DNA of 64,000 nt from Eutreptiella sp. 'Long Island Sound 2002' (GCA_964036045.1 OZ038391.1:40928685-40992684), one strand, 5' to 3'. Numbered from the stretch's first letter, positions 1 through 13,608 are shown. The notes: generated by a model from the letters alone, not told the origin. A program made the numbers and translations.

Positions 1-366
1 TGAGTTTTTGGCTCAAAACTTGGATTTGGCAAGGCCACCACCTAGGCTCTAGGATGGCTAAAGTAGAGTCAAGCTCGAGGCGATGGGAAGGTGCAGTGGC
101 CAAAACGGAATGGTGATGTGTTGTTGTTGTTGTTGCTTGTTGCTTGTTAGCTAAATTTAAGGGGAGAGGGGTGTAGTAATATATAAGTGTTGGCGACAAA
201 GAGAAGGTGGTGCGAGGCCCTGCAGGGCGCTGATAGAGTTCTTGCAGCTGCCGCTGTTTGAAAGATGGAAAAGAGGTGTGAAACAGACGCCGGGGACGAC
301 TCAGGCATACGATAATTAGGAAGGGTGGCGCTTACTGCGTCGCTCCAGGGTTGTGCAGTGGACTCT

Positions 367-769
367 AGGAGGTTTCCCCATGTATTTGATTGTAGTAGTA
401 GAAACGTCCGTGGGTCAGATCATAAACCTTCCAGATTCTTGGGGCTACCTCCTGTGGAGACATGTAGGAATAGGGGAGGCTTACACTGACTGACTGATGG
501 TCGTAGCAGACCTTGGTGGAGTGATACGGGTCGGCTTCGAGGTTCACTGAGACGCGGTCACTCTCAAGCCAGTCCGAATTGTCGTTCACCGTGGTACAAA
601 AGGGATGGAGGGTGTGCTTGAGGGGGCATGGACTTTCGCTCTCGCTGGAGGACGCGCTGGTGTTCCAGAACCTATCTGGTAGGCGATCATTTCGACTTGT
701 AAAGGATCTCGGGGTTGCGGTTTTGCCTGCGGAGTCAGTAGATGCAGTGGAGAGGCACAGGTCGTTCAT
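367..769 (-). CDS. Partial protein-coding exon with a WW-domain-like C-terminus
   Basis: The minus-strand frame from an ATG at 769 (context tttgaccATG) runs to a TAG at about 365. It encodes a Ser/Thr-rich N-terminal half and then a segment ending in IWKVYDLTHGRF followed by YYYNQIHGETS. The spacing of Trp, the aromatic triplet YYY-N, and the G-E-T turn match the first two strands of a WW domain, a small module that binds proline-rich peptides. The second Trp and terminal Pro are missing because the frame stops right after GETS, so an exon-intron junction is likely there. No plain GT donor sits at that point, and a non-canonical intron is possible. The rest of the gene would lie off the left edge. 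The full ORF extends upstream of 769 into the U6 region, which argues for starting at 769. The WW call is pattern-based and the protein itself is not identified. Confidence 0.4.
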
Positions 770-989
770 GGTCAAAGAACGAGAGCTCCATACGAATGTT
801 GGCGGCGGAATGGTGCCGTACTGACGAACTTGATGCGTGGACGCGGGTCGTGAGCGGCAAAATTGGGATCCCTTCTTGCGGCCATACATCCGGGGATGTT
901 TGCGAGTTCCGAGACGTCGGCGACGGCGGCGGACAACAGGGACAGAAGGCTGCGGCACACATGACGGGCGACTGCGGTGAGGGCGGTGG

Positions 990-1039
990 AAAAAGGTGAT
1001 ACTTTCTCGATTAATGCGTGTCATCCTTGCGCAGGGACC

Positions 1040-1072
<33 letters not shown>

Positions 1073-1093
1073 CGGATGTCCCCGAAGTGCTCC
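990..1093 (-). ncRNA. U6: U6 spliceosomal snRNA
   Basis: Read on the minus strand, this is a nearly full U6 snRNA. The 5' stem-loop starts GGAGCACTTCGGGGACATCC. The invariant ACAGAGA box is at 1050-1056, followed by the AGATTAGCATGG segment with the AGC catalytic triad at 1042-1044, then CTGCGCAAGGATGACACGCA. The 3' end is TTTTT (990-994), a pol III terminator. U6 pairs with U4 and then U2 and the 5' splice site, forming the spliceosome's catalytic core in the nucleus. One change is visible in the core: GTCCC where most species have GCCCC. The upstream flank has an A/T-rich patch (acataaacaaata) about 15-27 bases before the 5' end that could serve as a TATA-like element, but this is weak. The gene appears intact. 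Confidence 0.94.
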
Positions 1094-1737
1094 TTTGATG
1101 AATCTATTTGTTTATGTCTCCGCTGCACTGGTTTTTTCCTCATCGATTTCCAATGTTTGGCGGGCACCAAAAGTGTATGTAGAAAGTATAAATGGTGAAG
1201 AGCTACATCCTGGAGACCCCGGCCCGTTCTTTTGTCGTGTTGTGTTGGACAATTGAGCATGTTTTGGTCTTATTGAAACTTCTTTGCGGCCTGCTGCATT
1301 TTCAATTTTTTTTTGGCTATTTTTGATCTCAATGATCACCTCAAAAATACCTATGGCAGCAACCCAATGCTTTTTATCTTCAATGTTTCAAAAAGCACCG
1401 CCAGTTATTTTTGTAGCACATTCTAGCGGTTTGAATTTCAACAACACAAACCCACACAAAATGGAACTCCACAGCGCCTCTTCAATATCCGCATATTCTT
1501 TGAAAGTAAAAAATCCGGGCAACACCAACAACGACACACTCCATGCAAGCTGTAGCATGTAGATATATTGAAGTCGTAGACACCAAATTGAGGGGTCCCG
1601 CTGCAAAATACTTTCCATTTAGGTCACATAATCAGTAATGACTAGCACACAATAACCTACATATAACACATCTTCCGACAAAATTGTTCAAAGTGCACAT
1701 GGTGATGTATAGCCATAACCATAGATGCGAGGGGTCC

Positions 1738-1765
1738 GGGGGGGGGGTGTTTACCCCCCCCCCCC
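1738..1765. repeat. Poly(G)-poly(C) fold-back
   Basis: A run of about 10 G, a six-base spacer TGTTTA, then 12 C. The two homopolymers are complementary and would form a GC hairpin with a six-base loop. A 21-base G run follows at 1939-1959. Similar G or C runs recur at about 3695-3708, 9818-9828, 12069-12084, 23686-23700 and 24429-24475. Confidence 0.8.
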
Positions 1766-4217
1766 AACTGAAGTTTAATTTTACATGCATCAAAATCAAT
1801 CTGACATGCCTGAACTTTTGTCCTAGAGTCACCATAAGGCGTCCCAGAGCCATGAAAGCACATTCTAAGGAGAAAAGGAGGACAAAGCGCCATGTAATCA
1901 TGGAGTGGTCGTTGTACAGAGCAGTCACTGCGCAACTTGGGGGGGGGGGGGGGGGGGGGCTTTCCATACGGTCAGTATCCAGGTTCATCCTCTTGCGGAC
2001 AGGACGCAACTGGACTGAATGACTGCACATGTCCAGGGGCAAGGTATGCCCCATCCTCCTCTGCACACAACAGTCACAGAGGTGGACGTAGGGGCATTCC
2101 AAATTTCCCTTACTTCCCCCAAGGGGTGGCAAAAACAAGTATGGTTGGGGGCCATGAGCGAGAGCCGCCCATTGGGCAAGCGCCAGCAGTCTACACTTCC
2201 TGAGGGTACCCACTGTCCCCAATGACGAACAAATTGCATAATTGCAATCATCATTGATTTGCCCTGGGGCATCAGTGATAGCACACTTCACTGCCAAAAT
2301 GCTGCAGAGTGTAGCTCACCGCTAGGCGCAGATGGTTGGGCACCAGCAGAAGACAAAGTATTGGCATCCCACATTGCACTGTGCATGCGCGCATGCATGT
2401 GGCCCTGAATAATAGCAGTCTTCCCGGAATTGGGGTTTGTGCCATTTACTTGTGGCTTTTCTTTGCGGCCATTTCTGAAGAACATTTCAAGACTGCCATA
2501 GCCAACCAATGGCGAATAGCAGTTGGTAGGTAAGTGACAGCGGAAGATAGTTATAATTACTGACGGGGAACATGTGTGGTCAGCTGCATGCACCAGGTGC
2601 CACAGGGTAAAGCCATTGAAGGGGGCTGCCGGGTGTGGCCCAAACCTCTGCCGGAGGTCAGCGGATGAGACTCCTCGGACCAAGGCCCAACAAGGGATTC
2701 CTTTGAGGGCCAGGTGAGGTGGAAAAGTCCAAAGAAGCGCTGTCTAGTCAGGAGGGCAGTTGTCAGTCATGACAAGCCAGTCATTGTGCAACGGGGTTGC
2801 GCCACGCTTCATTCCCTGAGCTGGACCAAGAGGGGGAAGGAAAAGTCATTCCTCAGGGACTCCCCCCCATACCCCGGGAGCTGCCTGGCCTATGGCACAA
2901 ACATTCCACTCTCACCCACACAACTGCACTTCCTCCCGCACACTGGACATGGCACTGGACACGGGTCGTACTACACGGAATCAGGGTTAATGGAAAAGTG
3001 ATGGGAAGGACACGAAGCTGCCCACGTGGTACACTGCCGCTTTGGCTCATTACTGCGCATCCGCACACGTCACAGCCCATGCTATGAACTTGTGCAAAGC
3101 GTCGGCAACTGTCACTTTTCCGAGTCGCCCAACTTATGACGCCAGCCAGGCCCAGCAAGCCCGCCGCACCACACAAATGCATCCGCACACCCCCACACAT
3201 ATGCGGGCACAAAGCGAAACCTCTGCACAGAATGGGACAGCGCTGCCGCCCTACACGTGGCTGGGGCTGCCTCCCGCAAGCCCTCATTTACAAGCTGGGG
3301 GTGCAGTGTCCGCAGTCAACTTCCCTCCAATCGACCCACCCCAAAACAAAGCTGGGCAAGAAAAATACAATTTGATTCACCCTCGGAGTCCCAGAGCCCC
3401 CAGCGAACCCCACAAAAAGGGTCCGTAAATTTGCGGCCTGCCCCCCACCAGTGTAACCTTGACCGCCCACTTTAAATTGGTAGGATAAGTTAAGGGTTTA
3501 GTTGCTGGGCCTCTGAAATCCCACCAGCTTCAGAAATGTGGTCAGGGAGAAGGGCGCAATGACGGGATTGAAAAACCGTGAAGAATACGGCATTCAATTC
3601 GGTATTCCCCACTTGGACCTTGCTTTCCCCTGAGAACACCCTCTGGAGCGCAAACCAAAGAGAACAAAATTATCAATTCTCTCATCTCCTTGACCCCCCC
3701 CCCCCCCCGCCATCTGGCCACTGACCCCAGGAACTTTAGCCACAAACCTGGGTCATGATTACCGTGCTCTGGGGCCTGGCTGCTGAGGTGAACGGGGGGC
3801 TGAGGGCACCCCAGGGGCGTGTAGGAGTGTGGGAGAGGGTTCGTGGTGGCGAAATCCGGCGCTGAAAAATATGTCCAGATCATCAAAGAGGTCGAATGAG
3901 CTGTGTCCACTTTGAAAAATGGAGGAACGGCGAATTCCGTGCAACTGGAGAACATGCTTCAAGGTCCTGAGATTGCCGGAATTGCCGGCGCATTGATACT
4001 TTCCTCCCCGAGCCCGGACAGAGAAAAGGGCTTTGGTATGAACAACATTCATGTGTGGCCGCTTAGCCCCCGCCTGGGCACAGTGTCGAATGCTCAGCAG
4101 GAAAATGGATGAGACCGATGCATTTTTATGGGTCAGGCGTACAGAGGGGCCGGTTATGGTGGCTCTGGTTATGGTTGGATTGGCCAATGGTGAGGATGTG
4201 ATGATGCCCTGATTTCC
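1766..4217. other. No recognisable gene
   Basis: Open frames here are short and overlap on both strands. None shows a domain, a splice-bounded coding pattern or a repeat apart from homopolymer runs. The stretch is best read as intergenic or intronic. Confidence 0.5.
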
Positions 4218-4457
4218 TCAGATTGCCGCATCAAGGCCTGACAACAGGTGCACTCGAATGGGTGACTCATCAGCGCGGCTTGTGTTGGAGCCTGATTTGT
4301 TTACAAAAGAGGTGGCAGTGGACGACGAGAAGAGCGGGGCGGGGAGCGGCAGCTGGGGACGCCCTTCCCCCCTCAAGTCCATGGACTTGAGGAGGGAAGG
4401 GCCAAGGCAAATGCGGATGGGGACATTGACAGACTGACAAACTGTCTGAAGCCCCCT
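4218..4457 (-). CDS. Possible terminal exon, unknown protein
   Basis: On the minus strand a good acceptor (pyrimidine-rich, ending ATTTTCAG) at 4458 opens an 80-codon frame. It starts RGLQTVCQSVNVPIRICLG, passes through a Pro/Ser-rich middle, and ends IRVHLLSGLDAAI plus stop. Balanced composition and the acceptor are the only support. It lies between the 3' end of the SIN1-like gene and U6 on the same strand, so it could be a separate small gene or an unspliced downstream piece. No family is recognised. Confidence 0.2.
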   Translation of the reverse strand, partial: RGLQTVCQSVNVPIRICLGPSLLKSMDLRGEGRPQLPLPAPLFSSSTATSFVNKSGSNTSRADESPIRVHLLSGLDAAI

Positions 4458-5303
4458 CTGAAAATTGCCCAAAGCAGTAGGGCACCGGCAGGGGCAGGAG
4501 CAAGTAAAGGGCCTAGGGAGGGGGGGGGGTGCTCCTGCTGCGGTTGCATTCCGCCATTCCACCAAATCTGGTTGGGCTCATGGACCACTGAAAGAGTGCC
4601 GTCGTTTGGGGTCGACCATGAAGACCACGACGCATTGCTCCAGCGCACCTCGCACGACTTTGCCTCTGACGTCAGGCTCTACCTGATCATCCATCTCTGC
4701 TTTATTCCTGCTGCCATTTGCCACCCTCCGTTTGCTCTGCTCTTACCTGCCGAGAATACCCTTGCGGGTAAAACCTAATCACTCAGAGCTGAGTAGGAAT
4801 CAACTGATGTAATTGGGAGTCTGGTCCGATCGAGTGGGCGCTCAAGTGAAGAACATTGCTGGAGAATCCGCATTGGTGTTGTCTTTTGGTGGAGGAAGTA
4901 CTCTGTGGCCTGCGTTCGCAGGTGCGTGCACGGGTTCTGGTGTCACGGAAGGTGTTTGTGCGTGAAAGTGGAACAGCGGTACTGAGCTCACGGCTTGGCT
5001 ACCTTACCTCTGGCCAACGGAAGCGCAGAAAAATGTCCTCTTCCAACAAAAGCCATGGAGAAGCTGAGTGGCACGGAATAGACGGTTACAGAATGAGGAG
5101 GAGTGACTGTTCTTCAGACTGGGGGAAAGCAAGGGTAAGGTGCTGCAGTGCCGACAGCAGGAGGATCCACGAATGGAGGGCGTCCGAAAGACTTTTGCCC
5201 CGCGCTGGCAATTTATTAGCATCGCCAATGACATGTGCCTGCACATCTGAGACCCACCTCGCCGATTCAGCCTTGCGTGATGCTCTGATGCAAAAACGAC
5301 TCG

Positions 5304-5466
5304 TTAATACTCAGCGTCCGTTGGGATGAGTTCGCCTTTGAGCTTCTTCACCAAGTCGTCGGGCATATCGGACAGCGTGTGCATGATTGCCCCCACCCCC
5401 GTCATGAACCGCGCAGTGGGCGTCCGGCGGTCCACCTTGACCCCCTGCCGCTTCTGCTGCTCGGGC
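5304..5466 (-). CDS. SIN1: Probable last exon of SIN1-like gene: basic C-terminal tail
   Basis: Acceptor TTATGTACGCAG. The single leading G completes the AG left over at 7785 to give Arg. The exon then reads PEQQKRQGVKVDRRTPTARF, continues FMTGVGAIMHTLSDMPDDLV, and ends KKLKGELIPTDAEY plus TAA. The composition is clearly protein-like. Assignment to SIN1 rests on strand, position and phase; it could be the last exon of a separate gene. Confidence 0.5.
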
Positions 5467-8400
5467 CTGCGTACATAAGCGATGACACGTTGGTACTTAC
5501 ACTCATACGTAGGTCACTCTCCCTCCCACTCTCCCTCTCCTTTCTGTCATGGCTGGGTTGGTAGCTCTGGGTTGGTGGCTGGATTGGTGACTGGGTTGGT
5601 GGTTTGCCATCAGTGTGCACCCACCAGTACACTGAGCTCTCATGAAGGGTACAGGAAGGCAGGCAAAACAGTCAGGGATTCTGCCACCGTCGCTGCAGAA
5701 AGGTAAAGAAGTGCCATCCCCGCCTCATCAGCCCACCCACCAACCCACCCACCAGCGCACCCACCAGCCCAGCCAGCCACCCAGCCACCAGCTCGTTCAG
5801 AGTTGCACGCCAATCGATGCAAAAGGTACACAAATAGATGGGCTGCTGTCATGATTACTGTGGCCCAAGAAGCGCCCATGTCCACTCGCCAAGCAGCTCT
5901 GGGGGCAACAGCAGGCAACACGCGGAAACACATAATACTCGGGCGCTGTGGGAATCAAAGTCTCTGTGCCGCCCGGATTGGGGATCTGCCAGCGCCAACT
6001 TCCTGGTCTGACTCTCGGACCAGGCATTCCGGATTTCAGCGCCGAATGGGTATGTCTCCGTGGGAACCTCAGTATGACACGCAATTTCACAACCCCTTTT
6101 GCATACATTTTTCGCCAATTCCACCCAAATTGATTCCCAATGGAAACAAACCATTTTGCGCCTCACGACGCGGGCGCGCTATGGCCGCTATGGCCCTGCC
6201 ACTTGGTCGTCACTTCATGAGGGTTCTACCCAAGGCCCCTTCGGGGGATGGGGGCTGAAAAAAAGAAAGTTGGGTCGCCAAAAGGGCATCAAAATCCGGC
6301 CCTTCAGAAAATTGCGTACCGCCCTAAAGAACAGGCGTGATGTGGGTGCGGGGGCGGGGTCTGTGGGTCGCCAAGGCCCCATTTTGCCCCCCCCCCCTCC
6401 CAGGTCGATGAACACACACTTGGCTTAAAGGATACTATTCTGTGTGCAGCAAGAACTTTGGGGAGTCAATGAAAAGGCCCTGCAAGGCGATACGAAAGAC
6501 TGTTTGACTAGTTCCACAAGGAATAACACAAAAAAGCAACACAAAAAATTTACACCCGTACCAGCTGCTGGGAAACTTGATCTGTTTATAACAACTAGAC
6601 AGACTGGACTGACCTTGCACATGCAAAGAAGAGATGGGAGACAATGTACCACAGTACAAGGAACCCTGGTACCATATGCAGACCGCATATACACGGAGCA
6701 AAGGAAGTGAGAAATAGCAACCACTGCATGAAGCATACATGTGCGTGCACATGGACACTCCTTGGAGGAGCAAACAAGTGGTGCAGGTGAAGCGCACCTT
6801 AAAAATACCACCGTTACACAATATAGCAATGCTACTCGTGAAATTTCACACACCGCCCCCTTTCTCAGCTCCATGCTGCGACAATCATGCTGCGACCGTG
6901 GTCGGGGTGCCCCTGATGTGTTGGTGTTTGAAATGCAAAAGACAATTCAACCCCTCTTGCGCCTGGTCCCAGTATTGCAGGCTCCCGTGGCATCACCTGA
7001 CAGGTGCTACATTCCTCTTATGGCTGGTACTGTTCTACTTCCAACTGTAGAACGGTTGTAAAGCGGGTTGAAGACATCTTTTTTCCTCGCACCTCCATGC
7101 CACCCTTCACTCGCCACTTCTAGCATACCGTGTTCTACTGCTATCAGTAGCAAAAACATATATTCTGTGGACACTGGCGAAACGGCTATTGTCGTGCGGA
7201 CCCACACTAGTACTCACAGCCACAGCACAAAAAGGCAAAATCAAGATGTGCTTCAAACTTGAATGGGGTAGCACTAAATTCGTCTGATGAAGATCACTGC
7301 CCCCAGTCCAAGAGTGAAGGAGGCTTGCTTACAGGTACAGGGCATGGATTCAGCCTATACAATCTCAGATAGTGTCCAGGATTCCAGTGACAAAAAGCTC
7401 TGTACACAGACGCCAGTCGATATCCGAGTGTCTCAGCACTCTGCACAACACCCCAAACTCCATGACAGCACAGCAATTCAGTGCGCCCCGTAGTTAACAA
7501 CAAAGTCAACGTTTGCTAACCTTCTTGGTGGCTAGTGGCCGTTGCTCTGTTGCAATGCAAGAAACAAGTGTATCTGTTGGTCGCCTTTCAGAATGCAGTC
7601 TGCACTTGTGGTCACCTTGGCCCAGGAATAAGCATTTTTGGAATGAGGAGCACATTTGTGAAAATGAAGTGCATTTCATCCCACCGTTGAAAGACCGGCA
7701 CCGGTTGGTTTCCAGTAACAACAACGCAAAAGGTAACCTCCAGAGTGCCAAGGCTGGGGATACCAACGGGTACGGGGTGTAGACCTGTGCAGCTCCATCA
7801 GAAATCGCAGTTTGAGAAGGAGCTCTTGGACGTCGCGCCGCGAATGGCACTCAATCCGATCGGTTGGGGTTTGTTTGTTCTTGTACTCGATCTCAAAGTA
7901 CACGGGCCGTGCGGGATCCGGCTGGCGGATGGCCTCGATGTCCTCGATCTCTCGGTCCGGGTGCTGCGTCCGTCGCACGCTGCCGACGAGAGTGCGCTCC
8001 CGTTTGGGCATCATGTTGTAGATTGTGCTGCGGTCCATGCCCAAAATGCGCGGCTGGCGCGCCCCCCATTTGTTGATCTTGATGACGTGGAACTCCTGCG
8101 AAGCGCAACAACAAGACGGGGTTCCACTGTTGAAAGTGTCAGCCCCGCGCTGCTGAGTGTGCGCCGCCGCCCTCCTGAGCGCGTCAGACGGGTCAAACGC
8201 ATGTTCACGGAAAGCCATCCATTGAACGCTTCGCATGGCACAGGGGACGCTCCATTCATCCTGCGATTTGGCTCCTCACATTCATATGTACATAGGCTTT
8301 CTTGGAAGCCAGCCTAAGGTCTGGTTCCGGGTGATTTGAGGTGTTGCCTGCTTCCTTTGGACCAAATGTGTAGCGCGGGTACGCAACCTATTTTGGGACA

Positions 8401-11400
8401 ACCCCCAGCGCAAAGGGCTTAACGCTGAGCAATGGCCCTGGCCAAAAATCGTTCCCGATATGCTCAAAACTGTGTCGCATATGGCGAGCAGTGCCATGGG
8501 AAAGCCGGGACTCAGCACCATACTTAAGGCAATCGATCAAACTCTCATGCTGGGTCCCAGAAAGCCTTATACCGAACGAATCACAAAAGCGAACAAGAGA
8601 TTGATGCAACCTGCCCCAGGTGAAATGCTGACTCACAGCCGAAACCACTACCCGACAACAGACACACCTGATATTTCGAGGCATCATACTCAGTGTAGAG
8701 CAAGCCCCTGCCATCATCCTCCTCTACCTCTTCCTCGACCTCCTCTTCGTCGGGTTCTTCCACATCCGCACCGAAAGGTTCCAATGCAAACTCAAGGACG
8801 GCGTACACATGGTACAGACTGGTCAGGGTTTTGTCGTTTGGAAGGCTGCCATCTGGTAGGCTGGTGCGATACACTCCTGCGAGTACCTGCAGCGAGTCGG
8901 CACATGAAGCCACGGCTTATCCGTGCGTAACCCCATCTGGGTCCGCTTCCTCTGGGTCCGCTTCCTTTGGACCGCCCAGCACCCTGAACTCTCTTCCTCG
9001 TCCGCTGCATCCTCTTTGCTTTTGTTCTTCTGGAGCCGTAACATCGGAATTGGTCCCCTCGGTGCCGAAGTATCAGTCGGCCCCAGCGTCGCAAAATTGG
9101 AACCAATGAAACAACCGCCCCTCATCTTCTTTACACTCCCGGTCCGAGATTCCCACGGGACGCCTGCAAAGCGGGCTGCGCATTACAAAGCGGAGGACTC
9201 CAACACCACCACTGAAGCACCACTAATGTTGTTACCAGCAATTTCCCTCAGGTCTAATTTCTAAAGTCGGACAACTTTAGGTGTGTCTCCGGTAGTATGG
9301 CCGTCCGCATCAGCATCAGAAGGACATCTCACACCCGAGGCAACCGTGCAAATGTTGGGGGTCCTGGCACCCTCCCGTCCGGCTCAGTCCCAGAGGCCTC
9401 AGCACTCTCTGTTTAAAGGGGTCATACGCCTTGTCAAAAAATTCACTCAGTCAACCGCCAACCGCCAACCGCATTGATTGGACGGCCGAAGGGAAAAAAA
9501 AACGCAAAGCGTAAATGCGTAAATGGGTAAATGCGATCCCCAAAAGAATGTATCTCTGTGATTCATGCATCTGGACATACCAACTTGATTTGATGCTTCT
9601 TGGGGTCCCGGTTCAATTTTTCGCAGACCAGCCCTAATAAGTCACGGTACATGACATCTGGGGGCAACGAGAGCCTTCGGCGCGTCGTGCGGCTCGACCC
9701 AAAATTGATGACGAACGTGATGTCTTCTAAGGTCTTGAGGGTCGGCTGCACAACTCTCACGACCCGACCCGACCTGAAAACGCACAGGATTCAACCACGG
9801 GGAGACAATCGCACTACCAGGGGGGGGGGGGAGGGGCGATAGATGGAAGCTGCTGAAATAGGGGGTGGGGCAGCACAACAATGAAAGACCAAGGCAATGC
9901 ACCGCACATCCGAGACTGGGCGCATTTTCAGGCTCCAATTCAGAAGCTGACTTGATCTCAAACCACAATTGCAGTAAACCCAGACTGAAATGTCTTGGAA
10001 TCGCACAAAACGTCGTCTGTTGGGGTGGGTTCTGGAGACTCAGGGGCTGGGGTTGGTCGGCTGGGGAAGGAAGCATGGGGAAGGGTAGGGCAGGGCAGGA
10101 ACCACGGTGACGGAGGTTGGTTCAGGGCAAGGGAAAAACGGCTTCAAATCACCTTCAAATTCTTTTTTTTTGCCGAACAAGGGCTCGAAGCCTGAGGTTG
10201 GAAGCCGGGGAGGCCTACGTGCAGCACATGATTGCGCTTCATTGAGTTAATCCCACAGCATGTTCCTTGAGGAAATTCATAGCTCTTTTGTTCGGTGAGA
10301 ACGCACGCGCCCTGGGCTGGCGTTACAGGCCAACAAATGTATAGAGAACAACGGTCACCATCGTGCCACTACGGGGTATCAGAAGGTGAAGGAGGAAATC
10401 GGACTTGCAATTGCGGGGAAAAGAGGGGCCAATTGGGGAAAGGCTTAGCCGACGTGAGGGTGTGTGACTGTCAGGCAGATTTGTGTCGATGGTTGGGCTC
10501 TTCAGTCATGCCAATTCTTCGACATGGGGTCAGGCGTGCTCAGACCGGCTGCTGGAATGCAGCTAACTTACGGTGACATGGTGACCCCACTCACCACCCC
10601 CACCAGGCCCCAACTACAACACACAGCAACAGTAGGAAATGTGAAATGTTGGATGTGCTCGAGGTTTACGGTGCCCGCGGCTGCGACACTTGGCCCCCAT
10701 TAACCTTGTTTCAGCTATTTGGCCCGTAATATAGATTCCGGGGCCTTGGGCAGTCACACGTTGCCTCCTCCACTGCAACGCAGCGGCTTCGGGTCTAATT
10801 AGCTTCAGTTTTTGTGTTTCTTCTGCACTTTGAGTTTCTCGGGTCGGAATGGTGCGCCCATGCCACTACTCACATTTGCATTACCACCCCACTGCGCACT
10901 GCTGTGCAACGCAACCCAGGACTGTGATGTTCGGAGGCTGCTCTGATGACGTGGTTTGCACAACGCAGGGCCAGTGGGTTCTGCATCACCAAGGGTTTTC
11001 CACCAGTGCTGCAGTGCGGGTGTCAGGCATTTTGCATCATTTATGCAAAGCCACGTTGGGCATCGCAGCTCCAGTCTTATCTGTTGCTGCTCGATCCATT
11101 TCCATCTCTGTCCACATCCTCGCCTAAACCCCATCCTCCTGTTATTAATGCTGTTGTCGGTTTGTCACAGGGTCCTTGGGCGGCAGCCAAACAATCACCC
11201 CGAAAACCGTGCCATGTGACAACAGCGACACACCCGACTTCTGCAGAATCGTAGCAGCACATCACCAGAGTGTCCAATCGATTCATCTTCGTGTTCCAGT
11301 CCAACGCCGGTACATCCTCTTCGATTGTTCCGCTCTCGTCCTGTGGCACGGGGTGGTGCAGGAGGGGTACACACTGCTGAGCCTGTTCCGGCCTGGCACT

Positions 11401-13526
11401 GCGGGCAGACTGTGGGGATGGGCTGGTGGTGGTCAAAAGAGTTCCTTCTTGGAAAGCCTGGCAGAGGAGCTCAATGGACAGGGCCACAGGCGTCTCTCAG
11501 ATCCCAAACTTCAAACAAAAAGGAAATGACAGAAGAATTGCAGAATCAGCGCACTGAGGTCCAGGACACAAGGGTGGGGGGGGATAGGAACTGGTCCGAT
11601 GCAGGCCACCCATCAACCATCTGTCGGCAACCACAGGGGTGGGGGTTCTTGTCAGGGTGTAGTTCACGCCCTGGTTCCTGAAGATTGGATTTAGATATTG
11701 AATGAAAAAATTTCCTAAACGTTAGGGTTAGTTGTTGCATGAAACATTCCTCAAGGTGAGGGCCAATTGTTGCATGAAAGACTCCAGAAGATTAGAGTTA
11801 GGGGATGAAAGTAAGATTGCTTTGAGTTAGAACTGATGTTTAGAATCCTTGAAGTGTACAATTGTGGGCTTATAAAGGGCTTATAAACCTAGAGGTATTT
11901 GGACAACTCACCCTCCAAGGCAGAGGAAGAGGATGACCGTCGTGCACACTTGGATGGCAGCTCCTTTTCAACATCTTCGTGCTTCTTCCACGGGGTGGAA
12001 GGGCCTCGGGGTGGAAGGGCCTCGGTTATGACACGATTTTCCCCCCAACGAATTGTTGGCCAGAGGCCCCCGGGGGGGGGGGGGGGACGGGTTTAGGAAC
12101 CTGTCTTTCACGCTCAACTTGCCCCGCTTCGAACCGACTTGGAGGCGACAACCTCGAGTTACTGCTCATCATTTGCAATGTGCGTCAGATGAGGGTGTTG
12201 TGCAGCAAGGAGAAATCAGAGTGGCTTCATAGCCCCTGCTGTCCGGGGTCTCTAGAGCAGGGTGAAATCAAAAAAGCTTCATAAAACCTGCCGTCTTGGG
12301 GTCCCCAGAGCAAGGTGGAATCAAAAAGGTTACATAATCTTGGGTCCTCAGGGCAGAGTGGAATCAAAAGGGCTACATAAACCCTGCTGTATGGGGGCCC
12401 TTGGAGCAGGATGGAATCAAAAAGGCTACATAAATGTCTTCGGTCCCCAGAGCGGGGTGGAATCAACAGGGCTACATAACTCTCACCGTCCCAGGGTCCC
12501 AAAATAGGCAGGAATCAAATGGGCTCCAGAACCCCCGCTGTCTTGGGCTCCCCACAGCAGGAAGAAATCAAAATGGCTACATAATCCGTGCTGTCTCAGG
12601 TCCTCAAAGTGGGAAAACGGGTCAAATTTAATTTGCATATTTTTGCTGCATATTTGAATTTTTCATTGTATTCTGAGTGTGTTGGGTATAAACAGCTGGG
12701 ACAAAACCAGACAATTACCTCTTCAACTAAGTACGAAAAAAACTTCCCAGCGCTGTTGGCACCATGACACCTACAGCACCATTTCTCAAAACCTGGGGTA
12801 GGGGGGCTGAGGCTGGGGGTTGACGACATGACCAGGGAAACAGGAGGTGCCAATCGCCCCCCTGCCCTCTGCACCTCCCAAAAGACACAGTGGGACGGTC
12901 CAAGAAGCGGGCTCAATGCAAACAAAAACACTGTTGAAGGAAAAAATGCTGATTTCTGTTTCGTATTGGGTGCAAGCCAACGACATTTTCTCTTGACCCT
13001 GGTGGGGCGGCCGGGCCCGGTCCTTGGATGCAACCGCAATGCCCCATGGGAGCCTAGAGGTTGGGGCCCTAAGAGGGTCTCCATAAACATGTCTCATTGG
13101 GGCAGCGCTCAGGAATCTACCATTTCTTGAATGCTTTTCATTCTTTTTTGCATTGCACAAAAGAATATGCTTTATGATTAAGCTGAAGTACAATAACAAT
13201 CACACAACAATCCAAGTATCCCGGAAGCCCAGAAACGCCTTGATGGCACTGGGTTCTACGTTGGCAACTGCAGGCATGTGACCTTCTCGGACCCCATGCC
13301 ATCGTCAGAGAAGAGAACAGAGAAAGGGGACAGTTGGGATGGGACCCCGAAATTTTGTGCAGACAGGCCCCAAGCAAAACGTGCCTTTCGGAACTTTCAT
13401 TTGTCGCCACTGCACAATTTTGGTCTGGGGGGAGGCCTCGTCGGGCTATGCATATCCCAGAGCCAAGACAGTTTGTATTTTGTTGCTTTCAGCCAACCAC
13501 TTTGTCAAACGACAAGAACAATGAAC

Positions 13527-13608
<82 letters not shown>

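Noticed and set aside
1632-2297. 221-codon minus-strand frame
   Set aside because: It crosses two homopolymer runs and has no domain or consistent composition; overlapping frames are similarly open.
10805-10870. Missing linker exon of the SIN1-like gene (GAPFRPEKLKVQKKHK)
   Set aside because: The basic segment and a possible GT are present, but the acceptor is poor and the phase was not shown to fit both neighbours.
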